Shown: one piece after another, positions 25,101-38,250 of the stretch
Layout of the letters: each line of letters opens with the position of its first letter
Position numbering within the stretch: position 1 is the stretch's first letter
Source: Trema orientale
Lineage: Eukaryota > Streptophyta > Magnoliopsida > Rosales > Cannabaceae
NCBI GenBank assembly: GCA_002914845.1
Contig: JXTC01000012.1
Coordinates: 1,373,670 to 1,437,669 of the forward strand
Direction: 5' to 3'
DNA: 64,000 nucleotides
Position numbers and translations under genes: made by a program
The notes under the pieces: generated by a model
Told to the model about the DNA's origin: nothing
The model's database searches: none
What the model saw: only the letters and a program-made list of their open reading frames with translations

Positions 25101-28100
25101 AGCGTTAAGAGTTTTAGTATGTTTTAATCCTAGAATCAGTTTCCTAGTTGATTTAGAATTTGTTATTTACCTATCTATAAATAAGCCTAGTTGTATTCAT
25201 TATTTCTCAGACTTCTTATATTATTGAGTTTCTCTCTCTCCAAGATTCTTCTTATTCTCTCTAAATTCCTATATTTCTCTCCCCTCTTCTCTTCTTTTCT
25301 TTCTCTTCGCTCCTCTCTTTTCTGTCTTGGTTCTACATGTAAAACAGCACACATATCTGAAAAGATCAAATTTCTGTTCAGAGCAAGCCTGATAATTGAT
25401 GTGTTGTGGAATTTGAGCCTCATTATGAGCAACACGTACACCTAGAGTATAAATCATAATGACGAGCATCAAATCCGGTTAAAGTGATAAACAAGACAGT
25501 AAGTTCACCATTAATGAGTTGCAAAATTTGAGCCCCATATTAAGCATCACGTGTGATTAAGGTACAAAGTTGCATTACAATCATAAAATGTGATAAAGTG
25601 ATAAACAAGCCAGAGTATTTCCATCAACCTTTAAAAGTTCAACAAACTGCACAGAATGACTCATTGCATTAATTTCACATTTTAGAACACACCGGGTAGA
25701 GACCAAAAATTCCTCACATAAAGTACTTACCGATAATACCACCACCTGCAGTTGCACCTGCTAAGCTATCATTTCCACTACCACTGCCAAGTTCACAAGG
25801 TAAACCAGCATCTCCATATGCATCCCCGCCCTCAATGGAATTGCCATTATAATATCCATTCCCACCTTTCCCACCATGCCCACCACCACCAGAAAGACCA
25901 TTTTCAAACATCTTTCCTCGGCCCACTCCATTAGTACAACCTGGCATCCAAGTACAGTTCTGTAAAAGTCTTTCCAAATCTGAAATTGAATGGTAGGACC
26001 ATACATTCTCTCTAATTCAATCCATATGAATTCACATATTTCGCTCGTGTAAAAATTGGTCGGTAAAGAAGAAGGAGAAGGCTTACCCAGCCCAGATGCA
26101 CTAATCACTCCAGAAGAGGGGATGATTATCGTTCTAACCCAGTGGAAATGAATAACGGATCCTATAACGGTGCCTTCAACAACAACCTCTTCAACTCGAC
26201 ATATCTGGAGAAGCAAACCAAAGCAACCTTCCTCAGAAACACAAAGTCTAACTAAGCATTACCCAAACTGAATGAGATAAGTACATAGTTCTTAATCTGG
26301 ATCAATGGAACACCTGAATAGTAAAGGCCAACGTAGAGTTCACGTTACAATCTTCTGGTGGATGAATTAGCTCAATGGGACAATCTGGGAGACTGCAGTA
26401 GAGTCTTGGTGTCCTACAATCCCGAAGGTTATATATTACAGAAATGAAGCAGCAGTACGAAGACATAATAAACGTCCCCACCCCCCCCCCAAAAAAAAAA
26501 GAAAAAAGAAAAAAAAAAAACCCCTTACATATCATTGCTACCAGCACCCTCCAAAGGAGCACGAAGAAAAGATCCAGAACCAACCTTCACACAAGAAAGA
26601 AAAGATCAGCAACTGCTTGACTGGTAATGCCACAAGGTAAAATCTCATTCAAGCAAATATCTAATTACAGAGGCAGCTATTACTAAAAAAGACAGATATA
26701 CATAGTACGTAAAAGGGATCAAGTGAGCAATATACTACCAGTAAAAATTTTCTACAAAATTAATGTAGGAAATGAGCATATCTTATGTGTATTTGTCATA
26801 CATACCTACATATGGGTGTGTGTGTGTGTGTCTATAGAGAGAGAGAGATAAAGATTATAGAGACTAGGTTCCAAGATTATGAGTCACAACAATAAACACC
26901 AGTATATTGACTCCATAGTACCAATAAGAACAGACAGGGACAAATGCGTACTTCAACACTTTAAGAAGCAAGGAAAAATGGAACAAGAGACAGGATTTCA
27001 ATTCTCTAGAAAGTCTGAACAAAAATTTCATACAAAGGCCTACATCATCTTCTAGCGAGTGAGTCATGCCATGCCACCTTCTTAACTAAAATTTTAATGT
27101 ATTCTGTGTGTACTGAAACACTTCCAATTGATCAAACGGGAAACTACACAGGTTAATAAAGTTGCCATTTTAAGTGTTCATTAAAAAAAATAAAAAATAA
27201 AAAATAAAAGCCATTTAAATGCTTTTATTGTCAGCCAAAATTGTTATTCTTTGAAATCAAAGAGAAACACATAATAGAGTGGCAATCATCTCAGTAGAAA
27301 TTACATGCTTCAAAGATCCAATGATGATTTGTTAGTGAGTATTTGGTTACATACAAAACTATGTATAAAGAACGTTGGTCTTCACATTTTTCATTATAGT
27401 GAAAATATGCAAAACTAAAAAGATTTATGATAAGCTTTCAGCTTACATTGACACCATAAAACAATGAAAGAATTAGATGTTGTGCTTCGATCAGATTCCC
27501 TGGGCCTGATAAATTCAAAAAACCTTGTCCATGAACTCCCAAATTTGCATTAGAATGTATCCTAGATGATTCCTGAAAACCAAATCCAGAAACAAGAATT
27601 CAAAATAACAACAAAAAATAAACATCCGGTAGACACAAGTAAAATGTGGATATACCTTGAGAACCACTAAATTGCTTGCCTCAAGCAAGGATGTCGCAAC
27701 AATTGTATCATTACCACCATCTATAAGCATTTTAGAATTCCACATCAAGTACATTTTGACAGACATACGAAGAGCTCCAAATATCTGAATTTATTATGTA
27801 GTAACAACGATGACAAAAATCATAATCACATAATGATTATCATAGGAAAGTGGGAGGACAAGTATCAAAAAGAAGATAAGAATAATTATTATAAATAATT
27901 ATAGTTATCATAAAAAGCATCAAACTAAACCATAGAAGAGCGGGAAATTATAAGAGTAAAGTTACTGTAAATGCCAAAGAGGGAACTGTTTAAGATTTAT
28001 AAATAATAAATAAGCATAACATAGAAGCCCTTAGAAAGTGAGTCACACCAATCTAGAGGAGAGAAAAATTAGAAATACCATTGTGAAAAAAAAAAAAAAA

Positions 28101-31100
28101 GGTGGCTGATTTGCAGAAAACTGAAAGAACAGTGATATAATAAAACATAATGCACAATAAGTGATATGGAATGTGCAAGGACAAGCATTTATATAAATTT
28201 TGGAGAAGATACAATAATTACTAGCCCTATCAAAGGCTTTGGTAGCAAGATAGTGAACTTGGTGGTTCTCAGAGCGAAAAATGTAAAAATTCACAGCATT
28301 CACCTAAAACAATCAATATGGTCTAATACAATACATGAGGGGGAAAAAAAAGCACTTGAATAAAAGCTTCTGAAGACGAGACTTTTTCGAAGTTTAGTCT
28401 TTGATCAAATCAACTAGAGGGGGATAACCTAAGGAACTCAGAGAAGGGTGGGGCAAGAGAGTTGAAAGTATTACATTTACAGATGTTGGTTCAACAGAAC
28501 ATATACATTCCAGCCTACTACCCACAACCTGAGAAAAATTGACATATCATACAAGTTACAGATTAAGAATCAAAAAAACCAATTTACAAAATCTCACGCT
28601 CCAACTGACCCCAAAATCTAAAGAATTTATTGTATTTCCTGACAGGTCATCAATGCAACAAACAAATGCCGAAATGAGAAAACAGGTTATCATCAGAAGG
28701 AAAAACTACAGTCAGAGAGAGAAAGAGCGAGCACCGGGAGGGGGGGAAAAAAAGACCATGCCACTTGCCTTAACAACAGAGTCACTCATTAGAAGCTCTT
28801 CTGCCATTAACTCAAATGCTGATGAAGCATAATGTGCTAGTCCAAAACTCAAAGTTGCGCCACATGTCAAGCGAATTTGTCCTTGAACCTGTATAATTTA
28901 TAAGTATTTCAAACACAAGCACCTACAGCATAATATTTAAAAAAAAATGTGATTCATATCTTAAAACAGTTAAAAATAGCCCTGAAGCATGGCATTGGGT
29001 GACCCTACCCTTCAAACACACGAAAATATCTGAACATGTCCGCAAAAAAGACTGAAAAGTCAAATGCATAATTAGGATACCAATAGGCTAAAGAAGCATT
29101 TTCATCTCATGGAAAGCAAAGATGGCCTAGAAAGGCAAATGTACAGTAAAGTAGAGCACAAAGATTTGAGCTGCTGAACAACCTGAACACGGCTCCAGAA
29201 TAGAGGAACCAAAGCCTTGGCATGATTTTGAATATAAACATTTGTCCAAAGCGGCTGCTTAGGAAACTCCATCAGAAGTGTGTCAGTCTGGGTGGACTTG
29301 TTGTGATTGCTAACTATGAGAATTCGAGGTACAGCATCATAATATGTGCCTGCACCACCTGAGTTTTCGGGACAGCCTAAACTCCTCCCTCCTGAAAACA
29401 AGACAAGTTATGGAAACTGGTAACTGAACTCCCGAATCCTTTCTACATGCGTTCATCCCAACCACCCTGTGAAAACTTGTCCCAGGGTCCCTTTTCCCAC
29501 CAGGCCAAAAGAAAATTGCTCCCACTAATTGATCATGTAACAAAATTAAACTTGGGTTCTTTTACCTGGCAAAAAAAAAAAAAAAAAAGAAATGGACAAG
29601 GAAATAGCTCCCTTCCCCTCCCTCCCTCTTGATCATATAACAAAATTACACGTGGGTTCTTTTACCCAGCAATAAAAAAAAAGGACAACGAAATAGCTCC
29701 TCTCAATCTTTTCCGTCACATTTTGTGTAACATAAAGATTAAATCTATTAAATAAGGGTATAAACATGACACAAATTCCTTCGCATATTTTTACCATTCT
29801 TTCGTTGGTAATGAGTTCCTTTTTGTAAATGATGCTTAAAGGAAAGACTTACTTTTTTTTTTATATAGCAGGACACAATTTACATATCAAGAGGACATTA
29901 TCCAAGTTACGGAGTCCATATTTTCCTCTATCACTCAAGATAAACTTTAATTGGAAATATAAAAAATATCTACTTAAAAGAAAAAAGGAACAAAAATTTG
30001 TCTTACCATGTAAGAAGAATTGCGTATCATCATGCCTGCTGAAAACACTGATGGAAACTCTTCCTCCCCCACCTCCAGCAAATCCATTACCCCCAGCTGC
30101 ACTTATCCTGCCACTTCCAGTCCTGCTCTTCACAAAAAAGAAACAATTCTCACCGGGAATGGTACTGATAATTTTAGTTAGAGTATGCACACATTAAAAG
30201 ATAACCATGAACAAAAAACAAATGTTCAAAAACAAATTAAAATTTTAAATAAAACAAGTTCAACCAATATAAAACTGTGTTATGATCTCCTACTTTTGAC
30301 TCCTCATCGTCGTCTGCACACATTTCCTATCCATACAAAGAGGCACAATCTTCCATTATTTTTCATTTACACGGCCAAACTATCAAACCACCCAAATAAA
30401 AAATATCGCAAGTAACCAGTATCAATTGCTGCACTCTGCATGCTCACAAAGAATAAATAATGCTCTTATTCATTTTTTCAAACTTGCCCACATAAATCAA
30501 TCAAACTTGTAAATTCTCTGATTTCATATTCTAATTTTCAGTCCAATTGATTTCCAAAATGTTGTACTAGCTACCAAAGTTTTTGACCACATCCACAGAA
30601 GCTTTTAGCACAAAAGAACAAAGACATAAGTACTAGCCCTTGGCCCAGCTAAGGTGGGGGACCTCCGCAAAAAGATCTACCGAACTTGGACCAACCGAAG
30701 TTACTGAGAAACACATAGCACATGACGTACAATGATAAAGGTATCATGATAACCAATCCAACAGGCAACCACATAAAAGTTTAATCATGAGAGCCTCATA
30801 ATTCCATAAGCAACTACATAAAAGTCTAATCATAGGGACAACCTTACTTGGATAAGCTACAAGGAGACAATAAAACCTTACTTACATTCTACTTGCTTTG
30901 ATATAAATGCTGCCACCAGAGCCTCCTCCACCCTTCATACCACCCTCACCTCCATCCGCCGAGAGACCCCCAGAAACATCAATGGTGCTATTCACCTCCA
31001 ACCAAATCCTCCCACCCCCTTCTCCACCATACTCAACCTCTTTACTAGTCGTACCTCCCCTACTTCCATAACTTGCAGGCTTGTCTAAAGACGACCACGA

Positions 31101-31724
31101 GTAAGCATCTCCACCCCAAACATCATCAGGAAGCTTCGTGTTGTCACTCACGCAGCTAGCTCCTCTCCCACCATGGCCACCACCGGCGCCCTGGAAATCA
31201 GTCGGCGTGCCACTGGTCTGCTCCGGCGGCTCTCCGGCCAAACCCGTGACGTTTATTAAAGACCCGTTTGAGAAATTTGCATTCTTAGCATTCACAGCCA
31301 CCAACCCAGCTACAATCACCGAGTTCCGACCCAAGCTGAACTCTTCACTAACATTAATCCAAATTGAGCAACCGAACAATGGGCAACTCAAATTCACACC
31401 AGGGAGTATATACAAGCTCCCTTTTCCCTCTATATACACATCGTCCTCGAAGCTCAGACTCGAATTAAGCTCGCACATGGTGTTGAGCGACCCAACCCCA
31501 TTGAGACCCTCCTCGCATGTGAGCGACGGCGGGTGAGGCGGCGGAGACGGCGGAGGCGGCGACGGCGGAGTGTAGTCTCCCCGAAACGCGTCCAGCTCGA
31601 AGACACCGACGGAGAATTCATCGTTTGTATCGAAACCCAGATAAGGGTTTACAGCGAAAAGTGCCAAGAGAGTGAGGATAACGTAAAATTTGAGAAGAAG
31701 AAATGGGAAAGTTGAAGAAGCCAT
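19151..31724 (-). CDS. Large glycine-rich, Cys-rich multi-pass membrane protein
   Basis: Function unknown. It belongs to a plant-specific family (Arabidopsis At5g11700, At4g32920, At5g47020; some are mislabelled 'ephrin type-B receptor'). Exons: 31724-30886, 30122-30007, 29391-29183, 28888-28769, 27784-27656, 27572-27447, 26584-26529, 26413-26314, 26204-26087, 25940-25731, 24693-24363, 23825-23732, 23360-23252, 23109-22838, 22721-22594, 22442-22208, 21100-20912, 20811-20522, 20434-20251, 20139-19897, 19538-19453, 19298-19151. Total 1443 aa, always in frame. Order: signal peptide (1-25), a Pro-rich patch (about 52-66), Gly-rich blocks with N-glycosylation-like Asn sites up to about 785, a Cys-rich block near 790-870 (CPKGLYGIFCEECPVGTF), a membrane segment at about 888-908, another near 1010-1027, a cytosolic-looking domain with FFLGGDEKR, PPRLHQRFP and WYRLVAGLNAQLRLVR, then clustered membrane segments (about 1286-1410) and the end YSNDPDVFWQS. 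The intron after 28769 starts with GC. The exon ending at 20522 is my least certain boundary. Confidence 0.93.
21105..21286. repeat. 91-bp tandem duplication in an intron
   Basis: Two head-to-tail copies (21105-21195 and 21196-21286), about 95 percent identical by eye, lie in the intron between the exons 22442-22208 and 21100-20912, just upstream of the acceptor of the latter. A third copy starts (AAAACAA) and stops. Confidence 0.9.
24997..25352. mobile_element. Possible LTR fragment in an intron
   Basis: Lies in the intron between the exons 25940-25731 and 24693-24363. The texture matches a small copia-type LTR: TGGAAGATATG at the left, then TTTCCTAGTTGATTTAG, a TATA-like CTATAAATAAG at 25174-25184 and a CT-rich stretch. 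ATATCTG occurs at both ends (24992-24998 and 25353-25359), but the right end lacks a clear CA, so the boundaries are doubtful. Confidence 0.35.
26815..26850. repeat. (TG)n-(GA)n microsatellite in an intron
   Basis: TGTGTGTGTGTGTGTGTCT followed by ATAGAGAGAGAGAG, in the intron between exons 27572-27447 and 26584-26529. Confidence 0.9.
29529..29700. repeat. Imperfect tandem duplication in an intron
   Basis: A block TTGATCAT(G/A)TAACAAAATTA...GGGTTCTTTTACC...GGACAA(G/C)GAAATAGCTCC occurs at about 29529-29611 and again at 29629-29700, separated by a short CT-rich linker. It lies in the intron just upstream, in transcript order, of exon 29391-29183. Confidence 0.75.
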
Positions 31725-34700
31725 TTCAATGAGGCGAAACTCATCCCAGTGATTTAACTCAAAATTTATTTCGAATTATTCAAATTTGGATTTGGGCATG
31801 GGAATTCGGTTGCTTCCAGATGTCTGTGTATATATGCATGTATATATCCAAAAATATGTGTATATGTATATATGTTTATGTATAGATACTGGCACCCGAA
31901 TGAGAAACTAAGCTGAAAATTAATTAAAAATTAAATTAGGAGATATTAGGTGGGGTTCTATTTTGGGTAACAAAATCTTCATGAAAGAGATTAATGGAGA
32001 AAAATGGTGGTGGCGTTGTTAAGAGCAGAGAGGGACACAGACAGACTCCACTCTCCAGAGTCTCCGGGGAGAGAGACAAGTAGAAGATGCTTATTGGGTC
32101 TTCTTCTTCTATTTGGGCTGGGCCTTGGGCTTTGGTCTTGTCTAGGCCCACCAAATATCACTATTTTTTTTTTTTTTTTTCAAAAGACCAAATATCACTA
32201 TTGAGAATGACTTTTTGTTCCTTTTTATCAGTTGTTTTCTTTTTCTTTATTCAGAACCAGACGAAAAGGAGGAAAATGGAAAAGTTTTTCAAATTTATGA
32301 TTTGTCATTGTATATAATATGGTTTTCAGGTATGGGATGATAAGGTAATCAGCCAATACCTAGGAAACAACTCAATTTGTCGTACGTGATGTAATTTAGT
32401 GAAAGAGGATAATCATATATTGTTTTTGTTGGATTATATTATCAAACTTACATCACCACGTAGAACATACCATCTAAATAATTGAGTACAAATTACGTGT
32501 TAAGTTATTGAGGAGTCCACTTCATGCAAATTATCAAAGTCGCTTTAAACAATGGAATTATAAAGGGGGTTTCCACTAGTGACATAATGGTTATACTGTT
32601 TTTGACTATTTGTTTGATTACTTCGATTGGTTGGTCGGCAGCAGGGGAGAATGCCAATAGTTACCCACAGCCACTGTATTGAATTGGAAAACAAATTAGG
32701 GTTTCCTCAAAAAAAAAAAAAAAGAAAAAATTAGGGTGGGTGTCCATTTTCTACGGCTGCTCATTTGTATCTAATTATAGTAATATAACCTACGATTGTA
32801 GACATTCGTTGATTATCTGATCCAAACGAAGAAGGAGAAAATCATTATAATAAAAAAAACGATGATAACAAGAAATAACCACATTATAAATATGTGGGTA
32901 TGATGAGGAGATATTAGCACAATCTACCTTATATTTGCCCCGATTATATATTCATATAATAAATTATTATACATAAAATAATATATTCTTATTTTACGCT
33001 ATCCACTTCTATATATTTTTTAAAAAAGAATAAGTTTGAAGATTTATAATTATATATTTGAATTTTAGAGTTTGAAAACTATTTGGTACATTAATGTGTT
33101 TAATTTTATGTTCACTATAAAAAAAAATTATGTCTACTTAGAATTAGATTCTATTATTTTTTTTTTAATTTTGTCATGATTACGGGTATTAGATAATCAT
33201 AGATTTTTCTGTAATATATTGATTAATTCTCGCATCATGTCCTCATAAAAGAAATAATAGAGTGGGTATGATATTGCAATTAATATTTAAGATCGAGGGC
33301 AGTAATTAAAAAATAAAATCTATTTTTTTTTAATCTTTTAAACACCGTGTATGAAGATGCTAAAGATTATTCTTCTTCTAGAATGTTGAGATCTAGTTTC
33401 TATGAATAGCGGTCCACCCTTTTGGTTTTTCCTTTTGCTTTTTGAAAAAAGTTGAGAACGAAAGAATGGAATTGAAATAAATGAATGCTCTATAGTGTCT
33501 TCTCTCCCTCTTTTTTTATATCTCCTATCTTGTTTAGTAGGTTAATATTCTTATTACGATCACCCAAGTACTACACTGTTCTCATAGTTTTTGGCAATTT
33601 TTAAAATTCATTCATTGGGAATTGATTCCTTTTTTTACTGTTTACTAATCAAACATATCCACCTTTCCTTGGACTCACCTTTTATTTCCTACTTGTAGTC
33701 TAGTAGCAGTTTAGGGAGTTAAGTTTTCACCTTTAGTAATTTTCCTAAAGTTTCAAATTTGCTCCCAAGTATTTTTCCCCGTTGGTTGAGATTTGACTCA
33801 CTGGAGGGCATTTCCGGTATAGAATTGTTAGAGCTGTATTGGCTCCCCTATCAGGCATCAAGGCTCGTTTCAAATTTACTATTTTTCAAAAAATTAGATC
33901 ATTTTTTTCCAGCCAAAAATCATTTAAAATTTCCTGAATTACCCTTTAGAGCACCCCTCCTCTCACATCGCTTGAAATTCTATTATTCTGTCTTTTTTGT
34001 GGTGGGCAGTCAATAAGTTCTATTGTTCGTTAACATGTATTCAACAATAAAGAGTTCGACAATATTTACGAATTTCAGTCAAATGATCATAACTAATTTG
34101 GTTTTTTTTTTTTTCCCCATATTATTTCACAGTTTATAAAACTAAAGAAATAGATGAGTGGTTGCTGATTGGGTTAGAATAATCGTAACATAAAGTAAAC
34201 CGAATGCCAACTCTTCTCTTCTCTGATGTTTGCTACATTCCCAGTTCTCACAAAGATATAATGGTTGATCTCACAAAGGGAGTGTATTTTTTGGGAAAAT
34301 CATTACCAGCTTGATGAGTACACAATGGTAATTGATAGTTTGATCGTTGATGATTATGAAAGAAACCTTAACAGTGTAAAGCTACTACGATCAGAGACTC
34401 TTGCAATTAAAAGTGAGAATTACTGAATAAAGCCTTTAATGAATTCTCACCAACAAAAGAAACAAGTAAACCTGTTTTATTTAGGGTGCCCATCATAAAT
34501 GATATTGTCTATAATGGTAAAAAATCTCATATGAAATACTTTTAGGGATGAGTTTATTATCACCCTTTTGTATACTCTCCCCACATTATTTCTAAAACCA
34601 CCATCTTAATTAAAATTAAAATTTAATTAATGCTTAATATACCATTTTATTCCTAAATTGTCCCTCAATTTAATTATCCTTTCTCTTCCCACCCATATCC

Positions 34701-35374
34701 GCACCAATTCCTATTATCTCTGTCCTTTTCTTCCAACCAAAGCCACCCTTCTTCCATCTTTTTTTCTTTTTTTTTTTTCCAATAATTTTTTATACCATAA
34801 CCATCCATTTACTCTTAATTTGTAATAAAATTAAAAAGAAAAAAAAAGATAATGATAGTGTATTTCTCTTCTCTTGGTGATTTCTCTATAAATGGTTTGA
34901 AGGCATCTTCTCATAGTATTTTTTTTTTCTTTTTGCTGATAATAAATATTAATCTTATTTTTATATGTGCACTTTTTGATTTGAGTGGGAAGTACAGATT
35001 ATATAGATATATATGGAATGCAATATTTTCATTGCAGTTTGCCAATTTTATTTTTTAAGTATGGGAGGTAGCATGAAATTGGATCATTGAGAAACGAATA
35101 ATTATTAATTTTCTTTTTCACGAGCGTTGAAGCCTTGAAGGTGTTTGATTCTTAAGAATGCAATTCTACATTAAAGGAGAGAGGTGTAAAGGTTTTTTTT
35201 TTTTTTTCCCCCCTCTTTTTAAAGAAAATTATTTGATGAGATGTGTGTCAATAGATTTTTTTAAAATTAATTATGTACTAAAAGGTAATTGTGTAGAAAG
35301 TTTTTTTAGTAATAAAAAAAATTAGAATAAAAGTGTGAGGAGAGCAAATACAGAGTGGCAATATACCTACCATA
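31725..35374. other. Gene-free region upstream of the glycine-rich gene
   Basis: The first few hundred bases should contain the promoter and leader of the minus-strand gene; TATATA-rich motifs at 31829-31880 are candidates, but I cannot choose one. The remainder is AT-rich with poly(T) runs. The 85-residue frame at 33759-34016 has no family features. Confidence 0.45.
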
Positions 35375-35379
35375 CTTTT

Positions 35380-36220
35380 TGTTGGTGTAGATTTTGGTCC
35401 GTGAACTAATGCGTACTACGAGTCCTTGAGTGGTTCTTTTTCAAAGGAAGCCAAAATCCAGATTTGATGTAGGTGTAGTCCGTACAACCTTGTAAAAACT
35501 TATAGATTGAACTTTTCACCAGCTAATGAGGCTGGTACCCCTGCCAAATCTCCTCCACAAAAAGGTAGTCAGTGATATATTCAATGAAGTACTCAAATGA
35601 ATAGTAAATGAATAGTAAAAGAACTGTAGGAGGAGAAAAGATAAAGAGACAAATAAAGTTTTGGGAATTTGTGGCAGCTTACCTCTTTTAGATGATTATG
35701 GGAGTATTTATAGTGGCTTTGTAGTCCTCTAAAAGCTAGGGTTGATATCCACGTATCCTAAAAAAGATAGAGAGGGATTCCACTTACACGCTTACACTAA
35801 CAGGCGTGTGTGATTGAACCAGGTGTCGGCCTCTCTACAACTCTCGTTGTCTTTTCCTTGTTTCTTGGATGGAACTATATTTTTTGCTTAGTGGTTAGCT
35901 ACTTCTTCTTAGTCTCTTGGTCTTTTATTAAGGGTGCCTATCTGGTCAGCATGTAGTATGAATGCTGACTAGGACTAGTCTTTCTATTAGCGAACTTGGC
36001 TTCCTTGGTACTATGGCTGGACGTTTTTCCCTTCTGGTCCTGCTCGGCTCTTTCTTGTCATCTATAGGAAGAAGCTAATACCTGGTGCTTGACTCTCATG
36101 GGCCTGTTCAGAATATATAGAGTGCTTGGTATCATTTTAGGCACTCTTAATATGATGCATCGTCCTTGACCTGTTATACGCATCGTTTTCTGACTAGTTT
36201 TGGAGAAATTACCTCCAACA
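35380..36220. mobile_element. Solo LTR (841 bp) with 5-bp target-site duplication
   Basis: Starts TGTTGG and ends CCAACA, a perfect 6-bp inverted end with TG...CA termini, and is flanked by the perfect 5-bp repeat CTTTT at 35375-35379 and 36221-36225. No coding or second LTR is present. The interior is less AT-rich than its surroundings. Confidence 0.85.
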
Positions 36221-36225
36221 CTTTT

Positions 36226-36974
36226 AATTGTAAAAATTATTTAAAGAAGGTACTTTTATTTGAGAAAAGAGTGCAAATAATCCCTATTATTGCATATATT
36301 TAGTTGGCTTCTATATTGCTATTTCAGACATTTGGTTAAGGTCTCATGTTTATGCCATAGAAAAATACGGTGGCCTGTTCTTTTTGTAGGTCAGATACCA
36401 TTTTTATTAAAAAAAATATTTATTTTAATATTGATAACTAGTAACCATTTTAAAAATGGTATTTTTCTTAAAAACATTTTAAAAGTGATATTTTTCTAAT
36501 AAAAACTATACGGAAAAAATCTGACCTCTGTATTTTTGTAATTCTTTTGAGTTTTTATAGGTAAAAGTGTTAGAAATCATAGTTCAAACAACCCAACAGT
36601 AATGGAAAACAGCGAATAATGGGCTAGAACTATGCCTTGGATAGAGAAAATGACATGAATATACTAACTTAGGGCCAAGATGAGTTTTTTGTAGGGAAAT
36701 AGACCTTGATTTTTAGGAGTATTTTGAAAAATGACATTATTAATAAGTCAACAATGTCATGCAACTTGTGATTAATGATTAGTCATAAGTTGTGGGACTC
36801 TCCATCATATAAGATTAGGTCATACAATACTGTGTCACTATTAGAAAAGTTATTTTTGAAAATACTCCTAAAAATCAATTGAGTACAAATTACTACTACT
36901 TAGTCAATTTCCCTTGGATATAGGCATAACAACCTGGTTAACTAAACAGAGTCTAGAATTGGGTAGATCTACGG
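36226..36974. other. Gene-free AT-rich sequence
   Basis: Nothing coding. The 69-residue frame at 36290-36499 is low-complexity. Confidence 0.45.
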
Positions 36975-37823
36975 GGCTATTTGGTATAGGGAGTTCCAAG
37001 TTTCCAGATTAATGAGAAAGCAGAGGAGGGTAATTTTAACTGTCTAGAAACCTGAATAACTGTATTTAGTTGTGCACTAGAATCTTTTTTATAATTCCCA
37101 GGAATGCCAGAAAACTATATTTTGTTGGACACGAGAATATACTGATTTTTTGTATTTTGTCTAAAATAATTGAAATAATTATTTTTGGCCCTTTTTTTTA
37201 ATAATGAACAAGTATATTTTTTTTAAAGAATAATATTAATTTCTCACAAAATAAAAAATATCTTTATTTAAAATAATTATAAAATTCTTAAAACACTCTT
37301 AGATCGTTTATGGTTTGATGTATTATTTTCTGGAATCGTGTATTTTTAAAGTCATAATCGTGTACTTTTTTAGGTCATATATAGTTTTATGTATTATTTT
37401 TTAGAATCGTGTGTTATTTTTTGGAATCGTGTACTTCTTTGAGTCATATACGATTTTATTGGTTATAATCTAGAATCATATACTTCTTTAGGCCATATAT
37501 AGTTTTATGTGTTATTTTCTAAAATCGTGTACTTCTTAAAGTTGTTTATGATTTTATGTATTATTTTCTAAAATTGTGTACTTCTTTAGGTCGTATACAG
37601 TTTTATGTATTATTTTCTGGAATCATGTATTTGTCGCATACAGTTTTATACGTTATTTTCTGGAATCGAGTTAGAGACCCACAGTTTTGAGTTTACGAGG
37701 CATATGAAATCCACTACTTCAAATTACTTTCACAATACCCTTTTTCCCAGCAAAGTGAGCCCCGATGCATCCATTTACCCACATTTCAAAAAAGCCCAAA
37801 ACCCTATACCAAACATGGGAATC
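36975..37823. mobile_element. Harbinger-like non-autonomous element carrying a minisatellite
   Basis: The left end, GGGCTATTTGGTATAGGG, and the right end read inward, CCCATGTTTGGTATAGGG, form an imperfect inverted repeat of the TTTGGT type usual for plant PIF/Harbinger MITEs. The interior from about 37310 to 37660 is a tandem array. I could not fix a 3-bp target duplication. Confidence 0.5.
37310..37665. repeat. ~49-bp minisatellite array
   Basis: About seven degenerate units built on 'AATCGTGTACTTCTTTAGG' followed by 'TCATATACAGTTTTATGTA' and 'TTATTTTCTGG'. Clear unit starts are near 37390, 37425, 37472, 37525 and 37571. Confidence 0.8.
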
Positions 37824-38250
37824 TCTAAGATTCTAATTCCTTATGTGTTTTGAAAAATCGAAGGTCCACTAACAATTTGACAGGATTAATAAATTAGAAT
37901 TTATGTTATAAATTGTGACAATTTGACCTAGTTAATAAGTTATTAGAGTAAGAAGGTCTCTATTTAACTAGTGTGCTAGATTTTCATTGTCTGTGAAAGT
38001 AATTTCCACCACTTGAAGAGCCAACCACACACTAAAAGAAGCAAACGGAATAACTAAACAGAGATTCTTCTACATTTTTTAAAAAAGCATACGTTAAATT
38101 CTTTATTGTATATCAGGAAGAGAACCTCTTCTATAACAATTAAATATATATATATATATATATATAAAACACTAAACAAATTAATGAACGCTTCATCCAA
38201 AGTAGCAGGACAAATTCTTTTCAATCCATTATGCTGAAATCTACAAGGCT

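Noticed and set aside
25187-25472. Overlapping open frames on both strands in an intron
   Set aside because: Caused by a CT-rich/AG-rich low-complexity stretch inside a probable LTR fragment.
31138-31536. 132-residue plus-strand open frame
   Set aside because: Antisense shadow of exon 1 of the glycine-rich gene; the minus strand has signal peptide, family sequence and a GT donor.
33759-34016. 85-residue frame
   Set aside because: No conserved motif, no splice context and no partner exon.
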